From Paenibacillus sp. JZ16 (lineage in GTDB: Bacteria > Bacillota > Bacilli > Paenibacillales > Paenibacillaceae): DNA of 64,000 nt. The notes under the pieces were generated by a model. The model searched no databases. It saw only the letters and a program-made list of their open reading frames with translations, and was not told where the DNA came from. Location: positions 2,356,001-2,420,000 of the forward strand of contig NZ_CP017659.1 in the NCBI RefSeq assembly GCF_015326965.1. Direction: 5' to 3'. This document shows positions 16,233 to 25,351 of this stretch, in pieces (position 1 is the first letter of the stretch; every line of letters starts with the position of its first letter). The translations under genes and the position numbers were made by a program.

Positions 16233-16277
16233 AAAAAAGCTGTTCTTCAAGTTAAATTTCACTTGAAAAACAGCTTT
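16233..16277 (-). terminator. Intrinsic terminator of tRNA-Leu
   Basis: AAGCTGTT-TTCAAGT arms pair across an 8-nt loop. The minus strand then has six T. It lies 11 nt after the tRNA 3' end. Confidence 0.88.
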
Positions 16278-16287
16278 GCTTCATAGA

Positions 16288-16371
<84 letters not shown>

Positions 16372-16386
16372 ATGTTATGTAAGTCG

Positions 16387-16403
16387 TGATCGAGTTGATC
16401 ACC
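16387..16403. repeat. Inverted repeat in the tRNA-Leu leader
   Basis: GTGATC and GATCAC flank a 5-nt spacer between the promoter and the tRNA 5' end. It may be a processing or pausing hairpin. Confidence 0.4.
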
Positions 16404-16412
16404 GTAATTAAG

Positions 16413-16441
16413 AGTATATAATGCACAAAGTTAAAAAGCAA
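16413..16441 (-). promoter_or_regulatory. Promoter of tRNA-Leu
   Basis: On the minus strand TTGCTT (16436-16441) and TATACT (16413-16418) are 17 nt apart, placing the transcription start about 35 nt before the mature tRNA. Confidence 0.7.
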
Positions 16442-16451
16442 GCATTTTTTT

Positions 16452-16493
16452 AAAAAAATTGTCGAAACCATCAGACTTCATATGGTTTCGACA
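16452..16493 (-). terminator. Intrinsic terminator of the copper-amine-oxidase-N protein gene
   Basis: A perfect 12-bp stem (TGTCGAAACCAT with its complement) with a 10-nt loop is followed on the minus strand by seven T. It lies 15 nt after the stop codon at 16508. Confidence 0.9.
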
Positions 16494-16507
16494 GAACAGG
16501 TCTATTC

Positions 16508-17491
16508 TCAGATCGTCCATTGATCATGTATCACGCCAGATAACACCCAATCCTCCCCATATTGTTCAAATACAAGCCGGAGGCTTTCCCAATCCATCCC
16601 CGCATAATCAGGATGAACTCCTTCGTAATAATACTCGACGATGACAGCTGCCTTATACTGGCTGCTTGCATTATTCAGCGTATTTCCTTCGCTCTTGGAT
16701 TGGTTGTAACCGATCCATGGCGCAGCGGCAAAATCAAGGGTATAGACGAATTTATGATAATAGCTCTCAAAATTCATGGAGATCGGTTCTCCGCTGCCAT
16801 CATACTCGCCCCAGCGGTATAAGGTGTCGTGGTTAAATCCATTCCCCAGCTGCTGCTTGCTAAGTGTGACATCCTTCTGCCGATCAACATGCGCATAAGG
16901 GGAGAAGGTAATCCCGTTTGGATGAGCCAGCTCGGAAAGCTTCTCAAAATCCTTGTTTTTCAAAAGTGTTATCGCCTGATTACTCTTCTTGGACAGGGCA
17001 GCTTCTGCCTCCTTCGGTGTGAGCAGCGGATAGATCAACGCTTCTTTAACCTGGTTATTCCAGACAACCTTGCCTCCAAGACCCTCTGCCGAGAAGCGGA
17101 GCGGGATATAAACACGTCCCTCCTTGAGCAGAGGCGGGGCATCCAGAGTTACAGCTTTGCTGTCCTTAACGGCGTGATTCTGCCCCACGGTGTAGCTTGT
17201 CGTATGTTTACCATTACTCACAATGGCCGTCTGCTTGGCTTGATCCCAGCGAACTTCGGCTCCCATCGCTCTTGAAATGCCGCGGAAAGGCACCATCACC
17301 CTGCCGTTATGAATAAAGGGAGGTGATTCCAGCAGAAGCCGACCTCCATTCACTCGAACTTCGATAGGTCTGCCTGAGGATGTGTCCGCAGCCCAAACAT
17401 CTCCTCCATATGACATGTAACCGGTTATCCCTATCACTGCCGTCATGATACCGGCCAGCAGCCTTCTCACGCCTTGACGTTTCTTCATCAC
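16508..17491 (-). CDS. Secreted protein with copper amine oxidase N-terminal domain
   Basis: Protein of 327 aa. It has a signal peptide (residues 1-34, cleaved near VWA-AD) and a duplicated copper-amine-oxidase-N (PF07833-like) domain at about 45-150 (RVMVPFRGISRAMGAEVRWD and RVYIPLRFSAEGLGGKVVW). The C-terminal part (160-327) has no recognised family. This domain is common in secreted Paenibacillus proteins and acts as a wall-side adhesion or stability module, not as an oxidase. The function of the C-terminal part is unknown. The start is GTG (or the next ATG) after GGAGGG. Confidence 0.82.
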   Translation of the reverse strand: MMKKRQGVRRLLAGIMTAVIGITGYMSYGGDVWAADTSSGRPIEVRVNGGRLLLESPPFIHNGRVMVPFRGISRAMGAEVRWDQAKQTAIVSNGKHTTSYTVGQNHAVKDSKAVTLDAPPLLKEGRVYIPLRFSAEGLGGKVVWNNQVKEALIYPLLTPKEAEAALSKKSNQAITLLKNKDFEKLSELAHPNGITFSPYAHVDRQKDVTLSKQQLGNGFNHDTLYRWGEYDGSGEPISMNFESYYHKFVYTLDFAAAPWIGYNQSKSEGNTLNNASSQYKAAVIVEYYYEGVHPDYAGMDWESLRLVFEQYGEDWVLSGVIHDQWTI

Positions 17492-17654
17492 AAGCTCTCC
17501 CTCCCCAAGCTAAAGTTCACTATCCATTTCCATTATAAAAGATCTATAACCCTTAGGCCCATCCATAAACGGCATATTCTTCTGTTCCTGTCGGTTCATA
17601 TACGCCCCTTTTCATCGCTTGGTTCAATTGGATACAACTCTCCTTTGTATGTTT

Positions 17655-17685
17655 ATTCAATAAACCCTTCATACTAATACAACGC
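17655..17685 (+). promoter_or_regulatory. Sigma-G-like promoter before the small membrane protein
   Basis: GTATG and CATACTA are separated by 18 nt, matching the forespore sigma-G pattern GHATR-N18-CATNHTA fully. The start codon lies about 50 nt downstream. This is a motif match only. Confidence 0.5.
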
Positions 17686-17734
17686 TGTCATGGATTGGCA
17701 AGTCATAAACCATAGGAAATGCGAGGTAGTAACG

Positions 17735-17995
17735 ATGTATATCAAAAAATATGCGATCACCCTGCTATTAGGTACTCTCTGCCTGTCTTATACCGTGCTT
17801 ACAGATTGTCTGTTCGGGTTCCCATGGTACAACTTTATGATCAATTGGCAGTTTACTTTATTCTCCATCGTAGAGAAGCTGACGGTTACGGTGCTGCTAT
17901 GCCTCCTGATCCTTCCTGATTGTTACCGAGCATTCAAAAATAAAAAGCCCCGTGATTCAAGCCAAAGTCCTGGAAACGCGGGACATGGTTCATGA
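17735..17995 (+). CDS. Small membrane protein, possibly forespore-expressed
   Basis: Protein of 86 aa with two predicted membrane helices (about 5-22 and 40-60) and a basic, disordered C-terminal tail. No family is recognised. ATG at 17735 follows GCGAGGTAG; an earlier in-frame ATG at 17690 lies in the sigma-G-like promoter and is not used. Its 3' end overlaps the 3' end of the convergent gerB-like gene by 6 nt. With the sigma-G-like promoter and the germination neighbours, a spore role is a reasonable inference. Confidence 0.55.
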   Translation: MYIKKYAITLLLGTLCLSYTVLTDCLFGFPWYNFMINWQFTLFSIVEKLTVTVLLCLLILPDCYRAFKNKKPRDSSQSPGNAGHGS

Positions 17996-19111
17996 TCCGG
18001 AGCTAGAGTCGGACTTGGTCTTTCCCTTGGAGCTTGCTCTGCGAATCAAACCGATCACGACAAGCACCAAGGGTACAGCGATTGAAAATATAGGGAGAAC
18101 CATATATAGATGCTGGCTTCCTTTCATGAGATGCTCACTATACGAACGTGCGAGAATCATCGAGTTTCCAAGCATGATTAAAGCGAAAGGATAGATCAAT
18201 TTTTGATAGGGAATGTTGAACAGCTCGGATGCAGAGATCAATGCGGCATAATAATACAGACTTATTTTAAAAAACACACCAATAATCAGAACCATCACGA
18301 TCAAAATTTCCGTCCGCTCAATGAACTCCGAAATATTGGCTTTTCCGACCATCGTCAGCAAAGGAAAAACCGAACGCTCCACAATGTTCTCGCCAAGGAC
18401 GGAAATGGTAACGGCAGAGGTTAGCGCCAGCATCGTTCCGCTGAATAAAATAGCCCAATACCCCGCCTTGATCCCGCTCTTCCGCCGGCTCAGATGTGGA
18501 AGGAGAACTGTAGCAACAATCAGCTCCCCAAATGGGAAGTGCATATTTTTTTTCACTACGGATTGAATGATGGGTTGTACGCCGTTACCCAGAACAGGAA
18601 GCAAGCGATGGACTTCCACGATTGCGGAAAATACGATAACCAGGGCGCTGAATACGCTGATCAGCAGAACAATCGCCAAGAAAATCAAAGCGGTGCGTCC
18701 AAGCACCTCCATTCCTTGGTGCAGCACAAAAGCGACGGTCATCACCATGATCAAATTGACAACGAGGAGCGGGGTCTCCTTAAGGGCTGCCGATGCCATT
18801 ACCAACAGCCCTCCATCTACGATATCTCTGGAGCCTGTATACAGGTAAAACACGCAGTATGATACTCCCACCAATCCCCCTAAATATTTCCCAAGCAATA
18901 TTCGATAATAAACCGTCGGCAGATGATCAGGAAACATGGTGTACAAATAAACATTCAGCGAATACATCATCGTTCCGATCACCATGCCAATCAGCAGCCC
19001 AATCCAGGAATCCTTACCGGCCTGCAGTCCCATGTTCACGACAAGCGTCGTTCCGAACTGAAATAAAACCAGCAGCGAGAAGAACTGCAGCGGACTGATT
19101 TTCACCTTCAC
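17990..19111 (-). CDS. Spore germination protein, GerAB/APC-like permease subunit
   Basis: Predicted inner spore membrane protein of 373 aa with about ten membrane helices. It belongs to the GerAB/YndE family of the APC superfamily (for example FGTTLVVNMGLQAGKDSWIG near the N-terminus). GerAB subunits bind the amino acid or nucleoside germinant. It is the third gene of an operon in the order A-C-B, 14 nt after the C subunit. The GTG start follows GGGGAG. The germinant cannot be predicted from sequence. Confidence 0.92.
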   Translation of the reverse strand: MKVKISPLQFFSLLVLFQFGTTLVVNMGLQAGKDSWIGLLIGMVIGTMMYSLNVYLYTMFPDHLPTVYYRILLGKYLGGLVGVSYCVFYLYTGSRDIVDGGLLVMASAALKETPLLVVNLIMVMTVAFVLHQGMEVLGRTALIFLAIVLLISVFSALVIVFSAIVEVHRLLPVLGNGVQPIIQSVVKKNMHFPFGELIVATVLLPHLSRRKSGIKAGYWAILFSGTMLALTSAVTISVLGENIVERSVFPLLTMVGKANISEFIERTEILIVMVLIIGVFFKISLYYYAALISASELFNIPYQKLIYPFALIMLGNSMILARSYSEHLMKGSQHLYMVLPIFSIAVPLVLVVIGLIRRASSKGKTKSDSSSGS

Positions 19112-19125
19112 CTTTAAGCTCCCCT

Positions 19126-20340
19126 TTACTGGTTGTTCATGTTGTATTTAAAGGAGCGATCTCTCATCTGAGAGTTACGCACAACGGATTTCACATGATA
19201 TTCCACTTCCAACTGCGGAAAGATCACATCCCATCGACCCTTCATTTTGTGCCAGGCTTCTGGTCTGGCGCGTTCTACCGTTTGACCGAATCCGAGGATA
19301 TCACTATTCGCTTTCTGACACTTCTTCACGGCTGATTTCAGAATACGGCTCACCTCTTTGTTAGCAGCTGCTTCAAGCGTTCTCATCGAATTCGGATTCC
19401 GCAGATCGATGTCGCTTATCACTTCCCGGATCGAGAAATTAGGCTCGACGAATATGTGGATAACGGGTTGAAGCGGTCCTTTAAATTTCACTTCCAGCCG
19501 GGTCTTCGATCGCATGACATCCAATGCAATTTCGCCTTGTCCATGTTCAAGACTTATATTTAATGGCGTTGTATGCATTTTATCCTTGATCCACACGGTT
19601 CCCTTGCTCTCTTCCCTGGTCATCCAATCTTTAAGTTTGTCTCCTTTAAAAATAGCCAGATTGGAAATAACACCCAGGCCTGCACTCTTCGAACTTTCGA
19701 GATTGGATTTCTTTACGGCTTGCTGCTCATCTCCTTCGATCATGACGCCGTTAATGACAGGCCCGCCGCCGGGAACGAGCAGATCCCGAATGACATCGTC
19801 TACCTCAACACGGAAGTTCTCGCTTAACTGTCTTGAGGTTAACTCAATCTTCTGTACAAGCGCAAAAGCCGTAATCTTTCCGATAGGCGTCAGTACGGCA
19901 ACCACGTCTTCTGCCTTTTGTCCTTCCGCGGCAACCAAAATTTCGGTTGTCAATCGAATATCGGAATCACGATCCAAATAATCGAATAGATCGATAATTC
20001 CGTTCCTGGCCACTTCGTCGGATATGACGATCAAACCCGTGTGGGCTAGCGACAGGATACGCGGCAATTTGCGGGACGTATTACGCATCGCTTCAACGAT
20101 CGTTTTTCCGGATGACTTGTATATGGATGTAGGTGTCGCTCCCCTGCCTGTTTTGCCGGATATTTCATCCGCGATGATGGTCTGGAAGGAAATCATATAT
20201 TGCTGCTCTTCTTCCTTCCAGTCAATGCCGATACCGGCGACAATGGCCCGCTTATTCAATTCAGTCGCATCCCAGCAGCCCGTTATCGTGCTCAGGCAGC
20301 AGCACAGGAGAATGCTAACCAACCATCTGAGTCTGAACAT
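19126..20340 (-). CDS. Spore germination lipoprotein, Ger(x)C family
   Basis: Protein of 404 aa. A lipoprotein signal peptide ends at TGCWD (lipid Cys near 22), and the family start CWDATELNKRAIVAGIGIDW follows directly. Ger(x)C domains span the rest. The protein is anchored outside the inner spore membrane and is needed for A and B subunit function. The ATG follows AGGGGTG. It lies between gerA-like and gerB-like genes, with a 21-nt gap to the upstream stop codon. Confidence 0.94.
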   Translation of the reverse strand: MFRLRWLVSILLCCCLSTITGCWDATELNKRAIVAGIGIDWKEEEQQYMISFQTIIADEISGKTGRGATPTSIYKSSGKTIVEAMRNTSRKLPRILSLAHTGLIVISDEVARNGIIDLFDYLDRDSDIRLTTEILVAAEGQKAEDVVAVLTPIGKITAFALVQKIELTSRQLSENFRVEVDDVIRDLLVPGGGPVINGVMIEGDEQQAVKKSNLESSKSAGLGVISNLAIFKGDKLKDWMTREESKGTVWIKDKMHTTPLNISLEHGQGEIALDVMRSKTRLEVKFKGPLQPVIHIFVEPNFSIREVISDIDLRNPNSMRTLEAAANKEVSRILKSAVKKCQKANSDILGFGQTVERARPEAWHKMKGRWDVIFPQLEVEYHVKSVVRNSQMRDRSFKYNMNNQ

Positions 20341-20361
20341 TTTCCGGCTACACCCCTAACG

Positions 20362-22047
20362 TTAATTACGATTGGACTCAACGGCCGGAACAGCCGTTTT
20401 CTGGTCCCCCGTATCACTGTTATCCCTTCCGGCACTCCGATTGTATAAACCGGATGATAGATTCCCGGCTTCCTGTGATGCGGCTTCCCCCGATGTACCT
20501 CGATTACTGCCCGAATGAGATGCGGACAAGGCTTCCGCTTGGAGCGATTTGAAAGGCATTCGGATGACAGCGTCTTTTTGATTCCGCAATCGAAAAGGAC
20601 TGATCGGCGATAAATAGGGAACTCCGAACGAACGGAGACTATTCATATGGGCAACAAGGATGATTAATCCCAGCGTCAACCCGTAAAATCCGAACAAGCC
20701 GGCCAGTACCATAAAAGCGAACCGAATCAAGCGTCCGGCGATGGATAGGTTATAGGCCGGTATGGCAAAACTTGCAATACCGGTTAAAGCCACGACAATG
20801 ACCATCGCTGGCGTAATCAGACCAGCTTCAACGACTGCCTGCCCCAGGATCAAAGCACCTACAACCGAGACGGTCTGTCCGATGGCTCTGGGCATCCTCA
20901 CCCCGGCCTCACGCAGAATTTCAAATACGATTTCCATCAGCATCGCTTCGACAAAGGCGGGAAACGGCACCCCTTCCCGTTGAGCAACCAAACTGATCAG
21001 CAATAAGGTCGGCACCATTTCGTAATGAAAGGTGGTGAGGGCTATATAAACCGATGGGCCCAGGATCAGAATAATAAAACTGAGATAGCGGACAATCCGC
21101 ATCACAATTGCAATATCAAATCGCTGTGCATAATCTTCGGGGGATTGGAAAAAGTGAACAAATACCGTTGGAAGGACCAGGACGAAGGGGGTACCATCAA
21201 CCAGGACGATGATCCTGCCTTCCAGCAATTTACTGGCGGCATCGTCAGGACGCTCCGTATTATAGATCGTGGGAAAAGGGGTTACCGTTTTATCCTGAAT
21301 AAATTCTTCGATATAAGCCGATTCCAGTATCCCTTCAATCTCGATATCATTCAGCCGTTCTTTAATCTCCTTTACAATCCCGGGATCTGCTTTTCCCTTC
21401 ACATACATAAGAGCCACGTGGGTATGGGTTACGGATCCGATTTTCATGGTCTCCAGCCAGAGATCGGGGGATTTCAGCCTCCGCCGGATAAGGGATATGT
21501 TGGTAGCGATGGACTCCACGAAGCTATCCTTGGGTCCGCGAACTACAAGCTGGGAGGTCGGCTCGGTAACAGATCTCCATTCTCCGCCCTGCGTACCCGC
21601 TACGATGGCTTTCTCGGCACCTTCCAGCAGGATGGCCGTATCCCCTGACAGAATGGCCAACATCATGTCGTTCCATTCGGTCATTATTTTGGATTCGCCC
21701 ATCGACAGCCCATCCTTCATGATGTTGTCCAGGTAGGCATCGGGCCCTTCACCCTTATATAAATCAGGGGTTAAACGCAGGAGAGAATCCATTACGAAAT
21801 TGTTGACCATCTCAGGATCGCTGAGTCCGTTCAAATATACAATGGCACAGTTCTCCTCTGGCTCACCGCCCAGCTTCAAGCGGCGGGTAACAATATCCGG
21901 GCTGTCTCCGGACTCGGTCCGAATACGATCGAGCAGCTCTTCTATATGACCAGAAATCACGGATGACCCTGACTTCGAAGATACCACCTGCTCCTCTGAT
22001 TTCTTTGCGGGAATCGAGCGGCGGTTTCGAGATCGGTAGCGTATCAT
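20362..22047 (-). CDS. Spore germination protein, GerAA family
   Basis: Protein of 561 aa with a large N-terminal soluble part (1-280, GerA family domain) and a C-terminal membrane domain of five or six helices (290-500), ending in a Ser/Gly-rich tail. GerAA subunits form the pentameric ion channel of the germinant receptor. The start is uncertain: ATG at 22047, or an in-frame TTG at 22071 (569 aa). It is the first gene of the A-C-B operon, divergent from the YhhN gene. Confidence 0.92.
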   Translation of the reverse strand: MIRYRSRNRRSIPAKKSEEQVVSSKSGSSVISGHIEELLDRIRTESGDSPDIVTRRLKLGGEPEENCAIVYLNGLSDPEMVNNFVMDSLLRLTPDLYKGEGPDAYLDNIMKDGLSMGESKIMTEWNDMMLAILSGDTAILLEGAEKAIVAGTQGGEWRSVTEPTSQLVVRGPKDSFVESIATNISLIRRRLKSPDLWLETMKIGSVTHTHVALMYVKGKADPGIVKEIKERLNDIEIEGILESAYIEEFIQDKTVTPFPTIYNTERPDDAASKLLEGRIIVLVDGTPFVLVLPTVFVHFFQSPEDYAQRFDIAIVMRIVRYLSFIILILGPSVYIALTTFHYEMVPTLLLISLVAQREGVPFPAFVEAMLMEIVFEILREAGVRMPRAIGQTVSVVGALILGQAVVEAGLITPAMVIVVALTGIASFAIPAYNLSIAGRLIRFAFMVLAGLFGFYGLTLGLIILVAHMNSLRSFGVPYLSPISPFRLRNQKDAVIRMPFKSLQAEALSASHSGSNRGTSGEAASQEAGNLSSGLYNRSAGRDNSDTGDQKTAVPAVESNRN

Positions 22048-22197
22048 GGTGTCGGTACCCCCATCCTTCAAAGCTCAAGTTAACTCCATTATTTGCTTTA
22101 CATTCCTTTTTCATGCGAAAGATTAGAAAGAGGGATTGGGACGCTGTAAGAAGAATTGTCTAAACATGAAGATTACATTGTGTGGGGAGGTTTATAG

Positions 22198-22881
22198 TTG
22201 AAACGATACGTGCTGCCATTTATCATCCTGATCATGAGTCTGCTTTATATTTTCTTCATTCCGTCCGAGCCGTTGCTCGTGAAACTCCTGTTCAAGCTCA
22301 TTCCGATGTGGCTCATCATCCTGTTTGCCTATCGGCAATTCCCGCCCCATACCTCTAAAGTTCACTATCTTCTGTTATCGGGACTGTTCTTCTGCATGAT
22401 CGGTGACGGCACGCTCATCTGGTTTGTCGTGGGCCTTACCGCTTTTCTGATCGGTCATCTGTTCTATACAGCTGGCTTTCTGGGGCACTGGCGATATTCA
22501 CTTCCCCGCCTCATCAGCATCGTACCGATTGCGGCCTATTCGGTATGGATGGGCATTCCATTGGTGTCCTCTCTCAAGTCAAACGGGGAGCAAGCTTTGA
22601 TGATTCCCGTCATCGCTTATATCGCAGTCATTTCGTTCATGCTCTGGACAGCCATCATGACCGGGAATCGGTATGCGATGGTTGGAAGCCTGCTCTTTGT
22701 CATCTCGGACTCGATCTTGTCTTGGAACATGTTTGTTGCCGATATCCGCTATTCGAACGTCTGGATTATGACCACTTATTACGCGGCCCAATTCCTGATT
22801 GCCAGAAGCATCTCGGCTTTTGACAGTCCTCGAGTACAGGCCTTAGGAAGCTCGTCCTTGAATGCATCTGCCGCCCCATAG
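22198..22881 (+). CDS. Lysoplasmalogenase family (YhhN) membrane protein
   Basis: Protein of 227 aa with seven or eight predicted membrane helices. It has the family motifs GDGTLIWF (about 65-72) and LFVISDSILSWN (about 165-176), whose acidic residues form the active site in TMEM86/YhhN enzymes that cut the vinyl ether bond of lysoplasmalogens. The TTG start has GGGGAGG 7 nt upstream. The gene is divergent from the germination operon. Whether this organism has plasmalogens is not known. Confidence 0.86.
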   Translation: MKRYVLPFIILIMSLLYIFFIPSEPLLVKLLFKLIPMWLIILFAYRQFPPHTSKVHYLLLSGLFFCMIGDGTLIWFVVGLTAFLIGHLFYTAGFLGHWRYSLPRLISIVPIAAYSVWMGIPLVSSLKSNGEQALMIPVIAYIAVISFMLWTAIMTGNRYAMVGSLLFVISDSILSWNMFVADIRYSNVWIMTTYYAAQFLIARSISAFDSPRVQALGSSSLNASAAP

Positions 22882-22885
22882 AAAA

Positions 22886-23005
22886 CATAAGAAAAACGTC
22901 TATCGACGTACTTTTCAGTAGACAGACCGCACTTAGCGGAAGTTTTTCTTGCGGGATAAGGATGCTAAGCCTCGGATGTTTATACTTCCTTCTCTCGTAA
23001 AAAAG
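22886..23005. repeat. Dispersed 120-nt repeat, copy A
   Basis: This stretch matches 27497-27616 over its whole 120 nt, with most positions identical by eye. Shared blocks include ACGTCTATCGACGT, ACCGCA.TTAGCGGAAG and GATAAGGATGCTAAGCCTCG. It can form short hairpins (ACGTC/GACGT, CCGC/GCGG) and a CTTAGC/GCTAAG pairing. It ends at the T-run of the mgtC terminator. Confidence 0.8.
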
Positions 23006-23029
23006 CCGAGCCCGGGTCCACCCGGGCTC
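22999..23029 (-). terminator. Intrinsic terminator of the MgtC gene
   Basis: A 9-bp GC stem (GAGCCCGGG with its complement) with a 4-nt loop is followed on the minus strand by GGC and six T. It lies 80 nt after the stop at 23109. Confidence 0.85.
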
Positions 23030-23108
23030 AGCCCTGTACAACATCATGGTCCAATCATGGGGAGCTGATCATGTAACATTTTTGCTCATCAAACCATACA
23101 AGAAGTTC

Positions 23109-23822
23109 TTAATCCCGCCAGTTCATACGAACCTGCTTAATGCCCTCTACCTGCCACAACTGCTCGAATAATCCGTTAATTCCCTTGCTGTTAAAAGAAT
23201 ACACCCGGAATTCCATCGTCACCTTGGTCGAATCGTCTTCCGTCGTGTCATTATTCACGATCATGCCTTCCACCGTCATATTGGCCTTTTGCAGCAATTC
23301 GGTAATAGTACTCACATGAACCGGACGGTCTCCGGCCTCAATGATGATCTTCAAGCTGCCTGACTTTTTGATAAACAGAAATTTCGATTCCAATTTATTT
23401 AACACCAGCGTGCTGACCAGAACGATCGCCGTCGTTATGATCGCCGGCCAGTAAAAACCGGAGCCGACACTTAAACCGATAGCAGCCGCCACCCAAAGAG
23501 TTGCCGCCGTGGTAAGACCTGAAATGATATGATTGGAACGCCGCAATATAGCCCCGGCACCAAGGAAACCGATACCGCTTACAACTTGTGCCGCCAGCCG
23601 GGCAGGATCAAACCTCGCATTGGGATGATTAATCAGCGCAGAATCAAAACCGTAAATGGAAGTCAGCATAATCAGCGTTGATCCGACAGCCACCAAGAGA
23701 TGGGTTTTTAAACCGGCCTGCTTATTTCTGCGTTCCCGCTCCCAACCGATTAAACCGCCAAGCAATGCAGCGAACAGCAGCCGCATCAGCATGGTTTGCG
23801 TATCCAGTTGAAACACATCCAT
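23109..23822 (-). CDS. MgtC/SapB family membrane protein
   Basis: Protein of 237 aa. The N-terminal membrane domain (about five helices, 1-140) carries the MgtC signature LIGWERERRNKQAGLKTHLL and SGIGFLGAGAILR. An ACT-like soluble domain of about 95 aa follows (SLKIIIEAGDRPVHVSTITELLQKA). MgtC proteins affect magnesium adaptation and, in some bacteria, ATP synthase. The ATG follows GGTGGAG. It seems monocistronic. Confidence 0.92.
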   Translation of the reverse strand: MDVFQLDTQTMLMRLLFAALLGGLIGWERERRNKQAGLKTHLLVAVGSTLIMLTSIYGFDSALINHPNARFDPARLAAQVVSGIGFLGAGAILRRSNHIISGLTTAATLWVAAAIGLSVGSGFYWPAIITTAIVLVSTLVLNKLESKFLFIKKSGSLKIIIEAGDRPVHVSTITELLQKANMTVEGMIVNNDTTEDDSTKVTMEFRVYSFNSKGINGLFEQLWQVEGIKQVRMNWRD

Positions 23823-23865
23823 TCCCTAATCTCCACCCATCTTTGTCATGTAAGGCGGCTCTTCG

Positions 23866-24471
23866 CTATACCATATGTTCATCCTGCCAGCGCCATAGCT
23901 CTTTGCTGGAGGTGGATATGCCAATTACACCGCTCTTCAAAGCCGTATCAAAATCCTCCAAATCGATCATGAGTCCTCCAGCGATGACGGGCACGTCCAC
24001 TTCTGCACGAATCCGTTCCATGATCCGCTGACACACCATGCCCGGCAGCACTTCAATGGCATCCGGATTGGAGGCCTTAATCATCTTGATCCCGTTGTCC
24101 AGAGAAACGGAATCGAATACAAACAGACGCTGGACCGTCAACAAGCCCAGTTTCTTCGCTTCTACAATCGCCGTGTTTTTTGTCGTGACAATACCGTCGA
24201 TGCCCACCTTTTCAGCTAAATACTTAACCCCCGTTTTGTCTTTACCGATCCCTTCAATCAGATCAAAATGCACAAACGAGAGTTTGCCCGCCTCCCGAAT
24301 CTGTTCAACGATCGATTCGATGATAAAAATATCGGTTTTGAGAATAAACACGATATTCGATTCGGTCGCCAGTACAGCAGGGAGTTCATCGGCATTCATT
24401 AATGAAGTAATAATGGGCTTACGCTTCAAGCAATACGAAATTCGTTGTGCACCTTCAACACTGGTTTTCAT
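23866..24471 (-). CDS. glpP: Glycerol-3-phosphate-responsive antiterminator
   Basis: Protein of 201 aa of the GlpP family, a TIM-barrel-like RNA-binding regulator. With glycerol 3-phosphate it prevents termination in the leaders of glpD and glpFK. The core SNIVFILKTDIFIIESIVEQIREAGKLSFVHFDLIEGIG and PGMVCQRIMERIRAEVDVPVIAGGLM is typical. ATG at 24471 is chosen because GAGGTGA lies 5 nt upstream; a start at 24555 would overlap the HAD gene and has no site. Its likely target is the glpD leader terminator at 27609-27674. Confidence 0.94.
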   Translation of the reverse strand: MKTSVEGAQRISYCLKRKPIITSLMNADELPAVLATESNIVFILKTDIFIIESIVEQIREAGKLSFVHFDLIEGIGKDKTGVKYLAEKVGIDGIVTTKNTAIVEAKKLGLLTVQRLFVFDSVSLDNGIKMIKASNPDAIEVLPGMVCQRIMERIRAEVDVPVIAGGLMIDLEDFDTALKSGVIGISTSSKELWRWQDEHMV

Positions 24472-24538
24472 GTCTTCACCTCGTTGCCGCCGCAACATCT
24501 CCAATTCTCCCGTTGCCCCGGCATATTTTTGTTCATGC

Positions 24539-25351
24539 TCATGACTTTGCTTCATCTGCCTGCTTCACGGCAGTACCGCTGAGATAAATATCGTAGACCG
24601 AATTCAATACATAGGTGGGCTTCACGCTGCTGTCCATCAGATCGTCCCTGCTCGATACGCCGGTCAGCACCATCGCCGTACTCATCCCTGCCTGATTTCC
24701 CATCTTGATATCCGTCTCCAGCCGATCCCCTGACATCAGACAATCTTCGGCCTTCACTCCCAAAATATCAAGAGCGGTCAATGCCGTCAAGACGGAGGGC
24801 TTGCCCATGACGGTTGTGATTGTAATGCCGGCGGTGCCTTCGATGGCACCGATCATGCCGCCGCAATCCGGGACATCGCCGCCAGGCATCGGACATGTTC
24901 GATCCGGGTGGGTGGCAATCACATCAGCGCCCCGTTTAATCGCCTGATATGCAAAATCCAGATGGCGGTAGTGAAAATCCCGGTCCCATGATACAACCAC
25001 AACGTCGGTTTCCTCCGGCGATGAGGCGAATCGTATGCCATTGTCCAGCAGCTCATTCTTCAATATATCCTCGCCAATGACATACACGTTTGCGTCCGGA
25101 TGATGCTTCTGAAGATAATGAATCGTAACGAGCGCAGGGTTCAATATGTTGTTCAGCTCAACTTGAATGCCAAGCTTCCTTAATTTCTTCAAATAGTTTT
25201 CCCTGGAATCTATCGTTTTGTTGGTCAAAAACAATAGTTTCTTACCCAGTCCCTGCAAATAATGAATGGTCTCCACCGCACCATCAATGGCCTCAGCCCC
25301 AAGATAAATCGTACCGTCCAAATCAAAAATATACCCTGAATAATGATCCAT
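24539..25351 (-). CDS. HAD-IIA family phosphatase (NagD/AraL/YutF-like)
   Basis: Protein of 270 aa with nucleophile Asp10 and Asp12 in YIFDLDGTIYLG, the thiol-free loop FLTNKT, and a C-terminal GDRLETDIKMG motif. These place it in the HAD-IIA group (p-nitrophenyl phosphatase or NagD-like). Between glpD and glpP it could dephosphorylate glycerol phosphate or repair a toxic sugar phosphate, but this is inference. It lies 67 nt before glpP in the same direction and the ATG follows GAGGAG. Confidence 0.86.
   Translation of the reverse strand: MDHYSGYIFDLDGTIYLGAEAIDGAVETIHYLQGLGKKLLFLTNKTIDSRENYLKKLRKLGIQVELNNILNPALVTIHYLQKHHPDANVYVIGEDILKNELLDNGIRFASSPEETDVVVVSWDRDFHYRHLDFAYQAIKRGADVIATHPDRTCPMPGGDVPDCGGMIGAIEGTAGITITTVMGKPSVLTALTALDILGVKAEDCLMSGDRLETDIKMGNQAGMSTAMVLTGVSSRDDLMDSSVKPTYVLNSVYDIYLSGTAVKQADEAKS

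Noticed and set aside
21025..21648. Plus-strand frame of 207 codons opposite gerAA
   Set aside because: It is antisense to the GerAA coding region and lacks a ribosome binding site and any family signal.
22766..23047. Minus-strand frame over repeat copy A, with a similar frame over copy B
   Set aside because: The two peptides look alike only because the DNA repeat is shared. They have no ribosome site and contain the repeat hairpins and a terminator.
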